Origin: Ryuthela nishihirai
Taxonomy: Eukaryota; Arthropoda; Arachnida; Araneae; Heptathelidae
NCBI GenBank assembly: GCA_038380435.1
Contig: JAWZYU010000120.1
Location: 310,001 to 374,000, forward strand
Direction: 5' to 3'
Length of the DNA stretch: 64,000 nucleotides
Part shown: positions 10,455 through 20,811 of the stretch, piece by piece
Layout of the letters: every line of letters starts with the position of its first letter
Position numbering within the stretch: position 1 is the first letter of the stretch
Translations under genes and position numbers: made by a program
Notes under the pieces: model-generated
What the model was told of the DNA's origin: nothing
Databases searched by the model: none
What the model saw: only the letters and a program-made list of their open reading frames with translations

Positions 10455-12610
10455 ATGCCATAGTAGAAGGTCTATGAGGTTGGCAGGACCTCAGCAGAAA
10501 AATTGGTTCTCCTGAGGCATGAAATGAGTTTTTTTTTCCAAATTCTGCAGAAATTTTTTGAAGTAATAATTATTGTTTAAAAAAAAAATCCTGCTCTCAT
10601 AAGGGCCTAGAGATCTATAGCACTCAACACCCTTACCAGTTCAGCACCTGCATATATAGTTGAAATTCAATCTGACAATTACCTTTATTAAAAGTGTGTT
10701 GGAACTTTTACTTAAGAAGTGTTCTGCTAAGATTAAAAAAAGTGAACTATAACACTGAAGTTTTTAAAGACCCACTAATAGCTAAAACTCGCCTTGATTA
10801 CTAGAGTTGAAGAAGAATGGGGTCATTTTACGAAGGGTTTTCTTGAAACTAACACTACTATTGAATAAAAAGGGAAAGAGGGCAAAATTATTTGAGAGAA
10901 AAGGTACTGGAGCTTATTTTGGAAGGAAACAACTGCAGAAATGTCCTTATTCAGCACCCTACCATTCCTAATAGAAAGTGTTACAGAGAGTTTAATAAAC
11001 GTGTAAAGGATAAGGTAGCATCTGATAAGAATCTCTGGTGAGGTGCCTTAGCTGACATAGCCGTGGAAGCAGTTAGACAGCATAACAGCAGATAGGTGAA
11101 CCACATATTTAAGGTTTTGTGTTGTTAAGATAAGGTTATTGAAGGTGAGGATTCAATCATGGCTAGGTGGACTGAGCATTTCAGAGAAGTTCTAAACAAT
11201 GTATTTAGTTCAACTCCCATTATTTGTAATTATGATAGATGCATTATTAGCTTTAATGTCTGACTTATATCAGAGTAGAAAGTTATTTTCGTTATTCATA
11301 AACTTAAATTACACAAACACCCAGGGGTAGATGAAATTACTACCGAAATGCTTACAGCTGTCATGGTTTCCGTTACCATATAACTAATGAAATTTTGAAT
11401 ATTTTTTTTATCATAAAAGCATTGTTCCTAAGGATTTCACTAGAGCAATCATTATTACTATTTTTTTTTTTAAATTTTATCACAGTTCTTGTGATAACTA
11501 TAGGGGTATCACCGTACTTTCTGTTCCAGGTAAAGTTCTTCACATAATTTTTCTTAATAGATTTAAGAATCTGGCTGAGAAGCAATTGTGAGATGAGCAA
11601 TGAGGATTCAGAAATGGTAGGGATGTGCAGATCAGTTATTTTTTCTCATGCAGATTCTTGAGAAATGTTTAGAGTTTTAGAAACCTGTGGTTACTAGCAT
11701 TGTAAATTTCAAAAAGGCTTTTGAGTCTGGTCATTGTCATCAATTGATTGTGGGATCATATGGCATACAAGACAGGTTATTTAACATAATGAAAGTTCTC
11801 TGTAATGAAACTCAGTCATGTGTGAGAGTTGGTAAGGCTTGTAGCAATTGGCTTAGCATTGCTTCTGGTGTTCAACAAGGTGCATTTTTTTTTATCCTTT
11901 TCATTTTAATTTTGTTATTATGTTATGCAAAATTCATTGCAAAGGTAAGATTTTAGGGGTAAATAATCTACCTATCTGAAATTTCTGAGTTATAGTATGC
12001 TGATGCTTTAGCGCTTTTTGAATATGATGATGAACTCTTTCATTCGAGCTGTTGATGAGAATGCTAGTAGAGTAGGTTTGGTGACAAACATAGAGAAAAC
12101 TAAAATGATGAAAATTGTTCAGGCAGTCTGTGGTTCATTTAATTTGAATGGTCACACTCTTGAGCAGGAGTCTCATTGAAATTATTATTGGAGCTATATC
12201 AGAGATACTGGTGATGTATGTCATGAGATGAACAGAAAAATGTAGGAATTACTGTTGGGAATTTTGAAGATCTATATAGAGTGTGGAGAAATAGGCATGC
12301 ACACCTAAATATTAAAATGTGACTATATAAGAGGTTATTTTTTTTCTAGACCTAGCTATGGCAGTGAAATTTGTACCCTTTGCAAATAAAAAAAAATCCA
12401 AACAGGAAACTCTTTTCTTTTCCTGTTTCATTCATGGTTGTCCAAGCTCTGGTGTATCAAGGTGGTTTTGGCTAGGCCTTGTGCAGAGTGGGAATCTGTA
12501 GGTTTGGCCATGTTGCCTTTATGGATAACAATAGTTAAGGGAATAGTGTTATAAACCATCCTACAGAAAATCCTATCCGTGAAGAAATATCCTTTGAAGA
12601 AAGATATCAG

Positions 12611-13237
12611 GCAATCTAGTCACAAGTGGCATTCCATTTGCCATATAGATGGAAATCATGTCTTACAAGTATGCTAGTGATAAACAATGAAATAAACTCG
12701 ACATATTCAATATATCCTAATATATGGGCACTTTGAAGTCAATTCAATTTTAGAGGAAAAATTTTCTTGAGCAAGGTGGGATACGAACCCATGACCTCCT
12801 GATAACATGTCAGGTGCTCTGAACCACTGAGCTACCGGCTGCCAATCAAGATCTCCTCTAACTAACACAATGAATATTTCTATTTTGTCATAAATAGGCT
12901 AAAATTTGAATCGACTTCAAAGTGCTGATTTATTAGTAGATATTGAATATGTCAAGTTTATTCCAATATTTATCACTAGCATACTTCTGAGACATGCTTT
13001 CCATCTATATGGCAAATAGAAAGCCGCTTGTGGCTAGATGCCTGAAAAGCGCCCATATGCAACTTAATAGAAATGCTCATAGCATTCATTAGAGGAGATC
13101 TTGATCGGCGACAAGTAGCTCAGTGGTCCAGAGCACCAGACATGTTATCAGGAGGTCATGGGTTCATATCCCACCTGGCTCAAGACTATGTTTCCTCTAA
13201 AATTTGAATCGACGTCAAAGTGCTGATTTATTAATAG
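12611..13237. mobile_element. Palindromic element II, relative of element I
   Basis: It shares the tRNA-like module with element I: a minus-strand copy at about 12,765-12,845 and a plus-strand copy at about 13,105-13,185. Here the order is more complex. A second module (GGCAAATAGAAAGCCGCTTG, GCATACTTCTGAGACATGC) appears on plus at about 12,935-13,060 and in inverted form at about 12,614-12,710. So two two-part units face each other. It lies exactly between RTE copies C and D. Confidence 0.7.
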
Positions 13238-13901
13238 AAAACACATGTAGTTTCTGTAAACATTGCACTAACTATTTTCTCACTACAGGTAGGTGGAATG
13301 TGAGGACTCTAAACAGAGATTATTATCTTGATGTTCTCACACAAGAATTCCACCATTATAACTGAGATATTTTTGGTGTGCAAGAGACCACATGGAGAGA
13401 AAGGTCAGATACCAGAACCTTAAATTTCTCTTTCCAGTGAGGAAAGGTGAAAAGCATCTCTAAGTCGTAGGTTTACTTCTCATGAGACATATTGGTGATG
13501 CACTTGTGGGATATTAGTGCATTAACAAAAGGCATAGCCAAGTTAAATTTCAAGCAGGCATTAAAAACTGGAATGTTATCTGTTGTTATGCCCACATTGA
13601 GAGTGCCAACTAGGATTAGATACTTTTTATGGGCTACTATAGGATGTTTTCAATTCTGTCAAGAAAGGAGATATTACTCTTGTTCTAAGTTACTTCAATA
13701 CTAAAGTTGGTATTGATTCTGACCTTTGAGGAGGGCTGATAGGTCACTTTGTATTGGTAGCTGCAATGGCAAAGACTTCTTCAAATAAGTAAACTCAATG
13801 GTTTCAGAATAACTATAACTTTTTACAAACACCATGACATACATAGTACACGTTTTTCACCAGATGGGCTGTATATGAGCAAATGGCCTAGTGCTGTTAG
13901 G

Positions 13902-14180
13902 TTGTTTTATTTCTGAGTGGCACTTTTTTGCACACCATGGGCTAAATCACCAGTCCTTGAAGTCTCAGAAAATGTTGGGCAAGGGGACCCACTGGAACAG
14001 CTGTTCGGAGACAGATGGTAACTTTCTGTCAAGGCCATCCAGCATGTTCTTTAATGTGCACATGGTATGGCTCTCCCACACATGGAACCACGGTTTAAAA
14101 TTCCATCCAATGGAGGCAGTATTTCCAAACCTTTGGTGTCCCCTATTGACCATGGACAGGGCAGGAGTTTTGCAGAGATA
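13902..14180 (-). mobile_element. SINE-A copy inserted in RTE copy D
   Basis: The 3' end (TTGTTTTATTTCTGAGTGGC on the plus strand) and central domain are present; the tRNA head is missing. A 12-bp target duplication with one mismatch flanks it: AGTGCTGTTAGG at 13,890-13,901 and AGTTCTGTTAGG at 14,181-14,192. This matches the uninterrupted RTE sequence, so the SINE landed after the RTE. Confidence 0.8.
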
Positions 14181-14209
14181 AGTTCTGTTAGGAGCACCAG
14201 GTCGTATAC

Positions 14210-14480
14210 ACAGGGGCAGACTGTCCCATGTTTTGAAAGGTGCAGCCTGCAGCAATAGGGCCTGGCTGAAATGAAAAATTCAGCTTCTTTTTCAAGATTT
14301 CAAAAGTTATTCTTTTGAGAGCTCGTTCTTGAAGCCTAAAAAGGATTTCCGTCCAATTCTGTAGAAATTCTTTGAAGTAATATTATTATTATTCAAAAAA
14401 TCCTGCTCTCATGTGGTTCTAAGGGCCCTCATCACTTGGTGCCCATAAAGCTACAGCACTCAACTCTCCTTACCAGTCTG
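14210..14480. repeat. Insertion shared by RTE copies C and D
   Basis: Sequence around AATTCTGTAGAAATTCTTTG and AAAAATCCTGCTCTCAT is foreign to RTE copies A, G and J. It occurs at the same position in copy C (pieces at about 9786-9804 and 10,517-10,640). The left end here starts CAGGGGCAGACTGTCCC, which resembles a hAT-type terminus, but the class is not established. Confidence 0.5.
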
Positions 14481-16040
14481 CACTTGTATATAGGGCAGCT
14501 GAAATCTGATCTGATCAATACCTCTATTAAAAGTGTTGTGGTAAGGTTAAAAAAGTAAACTTGAACATTCAAACTCTGAAAGACCCAGTTATAGCTAGGT
14601 TTATCATGATACGTTACTTAGTAATTATGATAACGAGGTTGGCTTCCTTAGTTGAGGAAGAATGGGATTATTTTGAAGATTTTCTTAAAGCTAATAGTAC
14701 TGTTTTAGGTAAAAAGGTACAGAGGAGGCAAAATTATTTGAGTGATAAGGCACTGGAACTTACTTTGGAAGGAAACAAGTGCAGCATGTCCTTAATCAGT
14801 ACCCTACTATCCTTAACAGAAAACATTACAGAGAGCTTAATAAACATGTAAAGGATTGGGTAGCAGCTGATAAGAATCTTTGGCTCACATAGCCGTGGAA
14901 GCAGCTAGACAGCATAACAACTGATAGCTGTACCAATTAGTTAATGTTTTGTGCTGTTAAGATAAGGTTATTGAAGGTGATGATTTTGTCATCGCTAAGT
15001 GGGCTGAGCATTTCAGTGATGTTCTAAACAATGTGGTTAGTTCTACTCCCATTGTTTGTAATGATGGTAGATGCATTGGCAGCTTTAATGTTGACCCTAT
15101 AACACAGTCAGAGTTATTTTAGCTGTTTCTAAATTTGAACTAAATAAATCCCCATGGGTAGATGAAATTACTACAGAAATGCTTAGAGTTGGGAATGTTA
15201 TGGTTACCACATAGATGACTGAAATTTTGAATATCTTTCATCATAAAGGCATGGTTCCTAAGGATTTTAACAGAGCTATTATTATCCCTATTTTCAAAAA
15301 AGGTGATTGCAGTTCTTGTGATTACTGTAGGGGTATCAGACTACTCTATATGGTTGACAGGTAATTGCGTGATGAGAAATGTGGATTCATAAGTGGTAGG
15401 GGATGTGTAGATCAGTTCAAAGTTATTTAACATAATGAAAATTCTCTATAATGACACTGAGTCATGTGTAGGAGTAGATAAGACATAGCAATTGGCTTAG
15501 TAATGCCTCTGATGTTCAATAAGGGTACATTTTGTCTCCTTTCCTCTTTAGTTTGGTTAATGATTATGCTATGTAAAATTCACTGTAAGGATAACATTTT
15601 GGAGGTAAATGGTCTACAGGTCTGAAATTTCTGAGTTATATTATGCTGGTGATTTAGCCCTTTTGGCAAATGATGATGATGATCAACTCTTTCATTCAAG
15701 CTGCTGAGAGACTGGTAATAGAGTAGGCTTGGTGATAAACAGAAAGAAAAATAAAGTGATGAAAATTGGTCAGGCAGGCTGTGATTCATTTAATCTGAAT
15801 GGTCACACTGTTGAGCAAGTGTCTCAGTTGAATTATTTTTGGAGCTATATCAGATATTCTGATAATGTGTAGCATGAGATAAACAAAAAAATAGGGATTA
15901 CTGTTGTGACTTTTGTGAGACTATAATAGTTTGGTTTTTCTAGATTTAGTTATGGTAGTGATACTTGAACCCTTTTGCAAACAAAATAACAGAAATATTG
16001 ATACCATAAATAAAGAAATCTAAAATCTAAATGATAATGT

Positions 16041-16067
16041 ATCTAAAAGATAACCTTATCTTTTAGA
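16041..16067. repeat. Perfect 12-bp palindrome hairpin
   Basis: TCTAAAAGATAA and its reverse complement are separated by two bases. An outer CTAAAATC/GATTTTAG pair extends the stem with a bulge. It sits inside the relic RT of copy D and is a local insertion not found in other RTE copies. Confidence 0.5.
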
Positions 16068-16117
16068 TTTTAGTTGCTTACACAGCATGCTGTGGCCCAG
16101 GTAGTTCAACATTGTAA

Positions 16118-16380
16118 GCTGGCCCGGATCTAGGAAAAAGTCAAGAGAGGGGGGCAAGAAACACATTTGAGCCAAAAAAATGTAAAAGAATGGAAAGAGG
16201 TCAGACTCTTGATGTAGAATGCAGTATATCATCCCCCCCCCCCCCCGTGTTACAGTTTTTAAAAAATATCATTGAAAAGTGCATGAAATATAAATTAGTT
16301 TAAATTTTTTTTTTTGCCTCTTTTTCCCTTATTCACCTCCTGAAAGGGTGGCTAGCCTCCCCTCCTTGATCAGGCGATGT
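16118..16380 (+). mobile_element. Repeat family Y (hAT-like non-autonomous element), copy 1
   Basis: It interrupts RTE copy D in a conserved RT C-terminal stretch. The left end is GGCCCGGATCTAGG. The right end is CCTTGATCAGGCG, an imperfect inverted match. It contains a run of 14 C (16,233-16,246) and an AAAATTT-rich 3' half ending in GCCTCTTTTTCCCTTATTC. Other copies are near 29,195-29,462 and 51,690-51,960. The GGATC-rich inverted ends recall hAT-type MITEs; this is inference. Confidence 0.45.
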
Positions 16381-16559
16381 TTCTAATGACGAAGTTAGTC
16401 AAAGGAGTTGGCAGCTCCTTTGAACAACATATTGTGCAGAGTGGGAGTCTGCTGGTTTGGCCATGTTGCCCGTATGGATAACTATAGATTAGGGAACAGG
16501 GTTTTGATCTATCCTATACAAAATGCTATCCTTATTAAAAATCAAATATCATACAGAAA

Positions 16560-17733
16560 ATTGCAGTGACTCTCAGCAGATTAGTAAACTCATTCAAACA
16601 GCCAATAAGAGCATTACCGAAACAACCTGAACAACTATTTCCAGTTCGGCAACCAAATCTATAGGCAGGACTCAGGGGCCCCCATGGGCTCACCCCTTTC
16701 CAGTATCCTATCTGAAATTGTCCTTCAAGATCTTGAAACAAAATTATTCAACTCAGCTGCAATTTTACCCTTCTTCTGGTGTCGCTACGTCGACGATATA
16801 TTTTTAATTTGGAATGGCAACAATGAGCAATTAAACAGCCTCATTGACTCTGCCAACAATATATATCCCACGATACGCTTTACGAAGGAGGAAAATAGAA
16901 ATGCCGTCCCCTATTTAGATGTTTTCATCCAAAAAGATGACACAGGAGCCTTGACGACGTCGGTATACCGGAAGCCTACCTACGTCCCTTCTGTCATACG
17001 TGTAGACTCATGTGCCCCGTGGGCGTACAAAATTGCAGCCTTCCGTTCCCTCACACATAGGGCATTCACCGTGTCTTCAAATGAGCAACTGCTTGAAAAA
17101 GAAATCTTAAACATCCATTCCATCGCTGCTTCCCATGGTTACAACCCAACAGCAATAGACAAAATTATCAGCAAATATAGAAACGAAAGCAGAAGAGATT
17201 CGGCTCTCATCCCAATCACCGACCCCGAGCGTACTATTTTTGCCGGACCCATTTCTTACGTCCCTGTCCTATGTGAATCGGTCCACAAATTACTCAGAGC
17301 CCATAGTATAAAAATTTTGAGCCCCGCTCCAAATTTGAAGAAATTAGTCAAAAGGGACAGGGATAAATATAGCCTTCTTTAAAAATCGGGCGTATACTGA
17401 TTTCCCCTACAGTTGACGGATAATTCTGTTGTGTACTACATCGGCAAAACCATTCGCTCTTTGCAAGAAAGGTTCGCGGAGCACAAAGCTGATGTCAGCC
17501 AAAAGAAGCTAACGACGGCCGCCTCTGAGCTAGCAGTGCAACACACGGCAACAATAGACTGGGAGCACGCCACACTTCTTGCGCGCACATCCACTTTCTA
17601 CGGAACCATAGTCCGCGAGGCTATTGAAATAATGACCTCGTCCGTCCCCACCTGCAACCGAGACACTGGAATCACCCTACACGATATGTGGAAAGAAGCT
17701 CTTTGTCTAAACGGACCCAACGTCAGTACATAA
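16560..17733 (+). pseudogene. Penelope-like element: RT plus GIY-YIG endonuclease, 5'-truncated and broken
   Basis: The upstream part reads F-G-N-Q-I-Y-R-Q-D-S-G-A-P-M-G-S-P-L-S, the RT segment preceding the catalytic site. The open piece 16,684-17,382 has the catalytic Y-V-D-D (codons 35-38). The open piece 17,413-17,733 has V-Y-Y-I-G-K-T and R-F-A-E-H-K of a GIY-YIG nuclease. Both pieces are in the same frame, separated by a TAA at 17,380-17,382 and a TGA near 17,398, with a G-V-Y between the stops. So one RT-GIY-YIG ORF was broken by two nonsense changes. Penelope-like elements prime reverse transcription in a telomerase-related way. Codon use is less AT-rich than the neighbouring RTE relics, so it looks younger or of different origin. 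Confidence 0.85.
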
Positions 17734-17743
17734 CATCACTTCA

Positions 17744-17774
17744 CTGAAGACGGAGCGCTGTCTTTGCTCCGAAA
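17744..17774 (+). ncRNA. Hammerhead-ribozyme-like core behind the Penelope-like ORF
   Basis: CTGAAGA (17,744-17,750) is followed by a clean stem GGAGC ... GCTCC and then GAAA (17,771-17,774), only 11 bases after the end of the GIY-YIG frame. Penelope-like elements are known to carry hammerhead motifs in their flanking repeats, so the position supports the call. There is one unpaired C before the stem, and no clear stem III with a cleavage site, so activity is uncertain. Confidence 0.5.
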
Positions 17775-17799
17775 AGCTTCTGAGAGTTTTTCTCCTAAG

Positions 17800-19076
17800 A
17801 ACTTTCAACATCCAAATAGTTTGAAGGATAAACTCTGAAATTTTATTGCTCAATGACAGAGAATTTTTAAATTATTTTAAACTAGAAAAACATATGGAAG
17901 GTTGTGTGTATATGGCAAGATAAGACATTTCCTTTGAAGAATAACATTTCTCCCTCCATTTCAGTATTTTTCCAAAAATTTATTGAAAAATGCATGAAAT
18001 ACACCAAAATTTAATTCTTTTTTGCTTCTATTACCCATACAAGCAATCTCAAAGGTGACACAGGAAAAAAAAGCTATATTTTCTGTGTATGGCATTTTTT
18101 TATCAGTTGGTGCCTTCGTTGATCTTCAGGTTTTGCCACTCCATTCTTTATGTACTATAGAGTATAGATGTGCCACATTCCTTTGTGATTTTTAAAGATT
18201 TAATGATCGCGATACATCATGCAGCAGAAACGAGATTCAAAGGACATAATTTAGCTATGTTTAATGCTCACAGCCACAGGGAGGAAGATAGAAAGTGATC
18301 AAGATGTAAGGTGGAGAAATTGAAGAGAGAAAGGTGATGTGATAAAATGTGATGGGAAGGTTAGAAACCCTTCAACAATGGGCTTCCTGCTATCCCAAAC
18401 AAAGTGAGAGAGAGAATGAAGAGAGAAAGGGAGTAATGAAACTCTTTTATACATAGGAGTTGAAAAAAGGGAAAATTTTACTTTTTGTCATGCAATGGAC
18501 AGCAGATGTTTGCAGAAGGGTAACAACTAAACTTTAGAAAGAATCATAAAAAGCCATTTCTTTGGTAAAAAAATTATTTACTTAGAAAAAGTGTGAAGCT
18601 TGTAGCCAGAAAATTTTGTTGGGGATTGGTAAGACCCAATATATATGATAATGGGGAACTAGAGAGTACATTGGCAAGAAAACCATGACCCCCAGATTAC
18701 CTTGTAAGATACCACCATTTTGGTGTCAGAAATCTCACAATGGCAGCAGGGGGAAGCATGTTAGGGGAAAGATCCCTACAAACTAAATCACAGTTGTCAA
18801 AATTTGAAGTGACAATAAAATCCACTGAGTTGCAAATATTGGGATTATTTTCTTTTGTAAAATTATAGAGGGGTGGGTAACAAAATTGAATCAACTTGAC
18901 GATACCACTTGGTAAAATACAGGTATTCATGAAAATTGTATTGTTTTTAAAATTAAGGAGAGTTCGCAAAATCGAGTCATCTTGGGGAATTGGAAAAATC
19001 TGGGGAGTTTGCAAAATTCAAAACCGCTTGGAAAAATACATATTAGTTTGCAAAAATTTGAATTGTTTTGTAAGAA
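17800..19076. other. AT-rich stretch, no gene recognised
   Basis: The part near 17,900-18,050 (AAAAATGCATGAAATACACC, then TTTTTTGCTTCTATTACCC) resembles the 3' half of repeat family Y. Near 18,880-19,070 short phrases (TTGGAAAAAT, GTTTGCAAAA) recur loosely. The minus-strand frame at 18,697-19,014 has no recognisable motif and I do not consider it a gene. Confidence 0.4.
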
Positions 19077-19373
19077 ATATAAAGAAATTAAAAAATTCCA
19101 AACATACCTATTTTCCTATAGGACTCTAAAATGTAGAAAAAGAAACCTAAAGCATATTGATGGTGCAATTAGTCATTGAATTTCTATTCATTTCAAGGGA
19201 AGACAGGATGCGATCAGTCTTGTGGAGTAGGTAAATCGGCACCTTATCTTCCTTTGGAGTGAAGAGTAACTCAGTGACTGATTGCATCATTCATATGCTT
19301 TAGATTTCTTTTTCTACATTTTAGGGTCCTATAGGAAGATAGGCATGTTAGGAACTTTTTAATTTCTTTATAT
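19077..19373. mobile_element. Palindromic element III (foldback, about 297 bp)
   Basis: The outer ends ATATAAAGAAATTAAAAA (left) and TTTTTAATTTCTTTATAT (right) are inverse copies. The arms continue inward through CTATAGGACTCTAAAATGTA / TACATTTTAGGGTCCTATAG for roughly 135 bp each, leaving a loop of a few dozen bases. No ORF and no tRNA-like boxes are seen, so it differs from elements I and II. Confidence 0.7.
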
Positions 19374-19409
19374 CTTTTTTTTTTGACACTAAATAAAACT
19401 ACTTTTAAA

Positions 19410-20120
19410 AACTTTTATTTGATACATTTACTCATAAACATCGACCATATTTTCTCCCGTTTTGGATTTGAGTTTGAATTAACCGATGACATTGTAGATG
19501 TTATAAGTTTTAATTTGAGATATGACACATTAAGTGAACTGTGTTAAAATTCGTAATAATTAATGTCGTTCACTTTCTGAGTTTTCATTTCACACCTAGC
19601 TGTAAGCCCTCACTTTTCAAAGATATAGTAAGATGACTTCGATATTTCCCGTTTTTTAGCAGGGAAGAAAGCATGGGTGGTCAATTTTTTTAAGCTTAGG
19701 ACACTCCTCACTTCACAAGCTTTCACTTGACGCAGAGCTTGTTAGTTTCTGCGCTAGTGCACGGGAGATATAGGGAACAATCATTTCCACATTTCCACCT
19801 TTTCTTAGGGGGAAGAAAGCATGGGGGGTCGATTTTTTGTAGCCTGTGACATTCCCCACTTTAGAAGCATGCATTTGAGCCATCATTTGTTGTTTTCAGT
19901 ATTCACTTTCTGGAGATATTGTGGGAGTTTAGTGTTGATATTACCATTTTTTTAGGGGGGAACAAAGCATGGGGGGTTAATTTTTTAAAGACTATGACAC
20001 TCCCTGCATAACAGGCTTCCATTTACCATATAAATCATTACCTTTCTCCATTGCATTGGAAAAATATGGTAAACAACATTTTGTCAAATCCACAACCTAG
20101 CAAACATAGAAACTGACAAA
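19410..20120 (+). repeat. Repeat family Z, copy 1 (internal units of about 153 bp)
   Basis: The phrase GGGAAGAAAGCATGGG followed by GACACTCC and a CTTTCATTTGA-like stretch recurs near 19,655, 19,808 and 19,961, a period of about 153 bp. The left part (CATCGACCATATTTTCTCCC, TTTTAATTTGAGATATGAC) and the right end (AAAGCAATAGGAAGAT) match the second copy at 60,955-62,035. No class is assigned. Confidence 0.6.
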
Positions 20121-20630
20121 TTGACCAACCAACAAATGTCAGAGATAAAAGCAATAGGAAGATAGGTAATAGTGAGAGTTAACAAACTCAATGTCACCCC
20201 CCTCCCCCTACATAACAAAATCCTGGGTACTTACCTGACAGAGACATAGTTAAATTTATGTAAAATACTTATTTTCTCAGTTGGCAAAATTTGATTTCAG
20301 AGTTGGAAAATTTTCATCTCCCCACCCCTCCACAATCACAGTCCCTTTGCTACACCCCTACCAATTACCACTTACCAAATAATGCCATTTAGAAGTGTTC
20401 AAAAACCTTATAAAAATTTATTTTGAAAGGCTCATATCACCGAACAACAGAGCACTGTTCCACAATTTTAAACAACCACAGAATGAAGTAATCTCATTGG
20501 ACACAAACCTGAAAAGCCCCAAAAAATAATTGTAACAATTCATCACCGATTCGTAATATAAATTTTACCCAGAAAAATAATCTCATTAGAAATAACAAGT
20601 TAAAAAAGAAAAAAACATAAACGAATCTAC
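20121..20630. other. AT-rich stretch, nothing recognised
   Basis: No open frame, tRNA-like box or repeat family from elsewhere in the window is visible here. Confidence 0.4.
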
Positions 20631-20631
20631 A

Positions 20632-20800
20632 GTCTCAGTTGCGCTGAGTGGTTAGTGTGCTTGGCAACTGGTCAAAGGGATGTGGGTTCAAGTCCAGGTG
20701 TAGGGATGGATAATTTGGTATTGTTATTTCTGACAACTTCTTGCCTACATAAAAATTTGAAATTTCCAATAAATTAATAAAAAAATTAAATTAATAAATT
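20632..20800 (+). mobile_element. tRNA-derived SINE-like element, third type
   Basis: The head has a box-A-like GCTGAGTGGTTAG (20,646) and a box B GGTTCAAGTCC (20,686-20,696). A short body (TTCTTGCCTACATAAAAATT) and an AATAAATTAATAAA-type tail follow. The head resembles SINE-B, but the body lacks the SINE-B AGCAGCTGCTTGAGG block. Confidence 0.5.
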
Positions 20801-20811
20801 ATTTGCATTAT

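Larger units (their letters stand above)
8530..12610 (+). mobile_element. RTE-like retrotransposon, copy C (old, multiply interrupted)
   Basis: It begins with the same 5' leader as copies A and G (AAAGAGATACTCTCTTTTTG), continues through the pre-ORF region (GGGGGAACAGGTCTTTGCCC) and the endonuclease start near 9152. RT relics run at 10,680-12,560. It is interrupted at about 9,770-10,640 by an insertion shared with copy D, a SINE-B fragment and a palindromic element. The last recognisable part is the F-G-H-V stretch near 12,510. It has many frameshifts and no intact domain; the open piece 11,687-11,956 covers RT motif A and beyond. Confidence 0.75.
13238..16515 (+). mobile_element. RTE-like retrotransposon, copy D (old, interrupted)
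   Basis: It begins just upstream of the endonuclease (GTAGGTGGAATGTGAGGAC at 13,288) and runs through endonuclease relics to about 13,890. RT relics follow at 14,510-16,110 (open piece 14,561-14,851) and the C-terminal part at 16,400-16,515. It is interrupted by SINE-A (13,902-14,180), an insertion shared with copy C (about 14,210-14,470) and a hAT-like element (16,118-16,380). It is decayed beyond function and closely resembles copy C in its private insertions. Confidence 0.75.
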
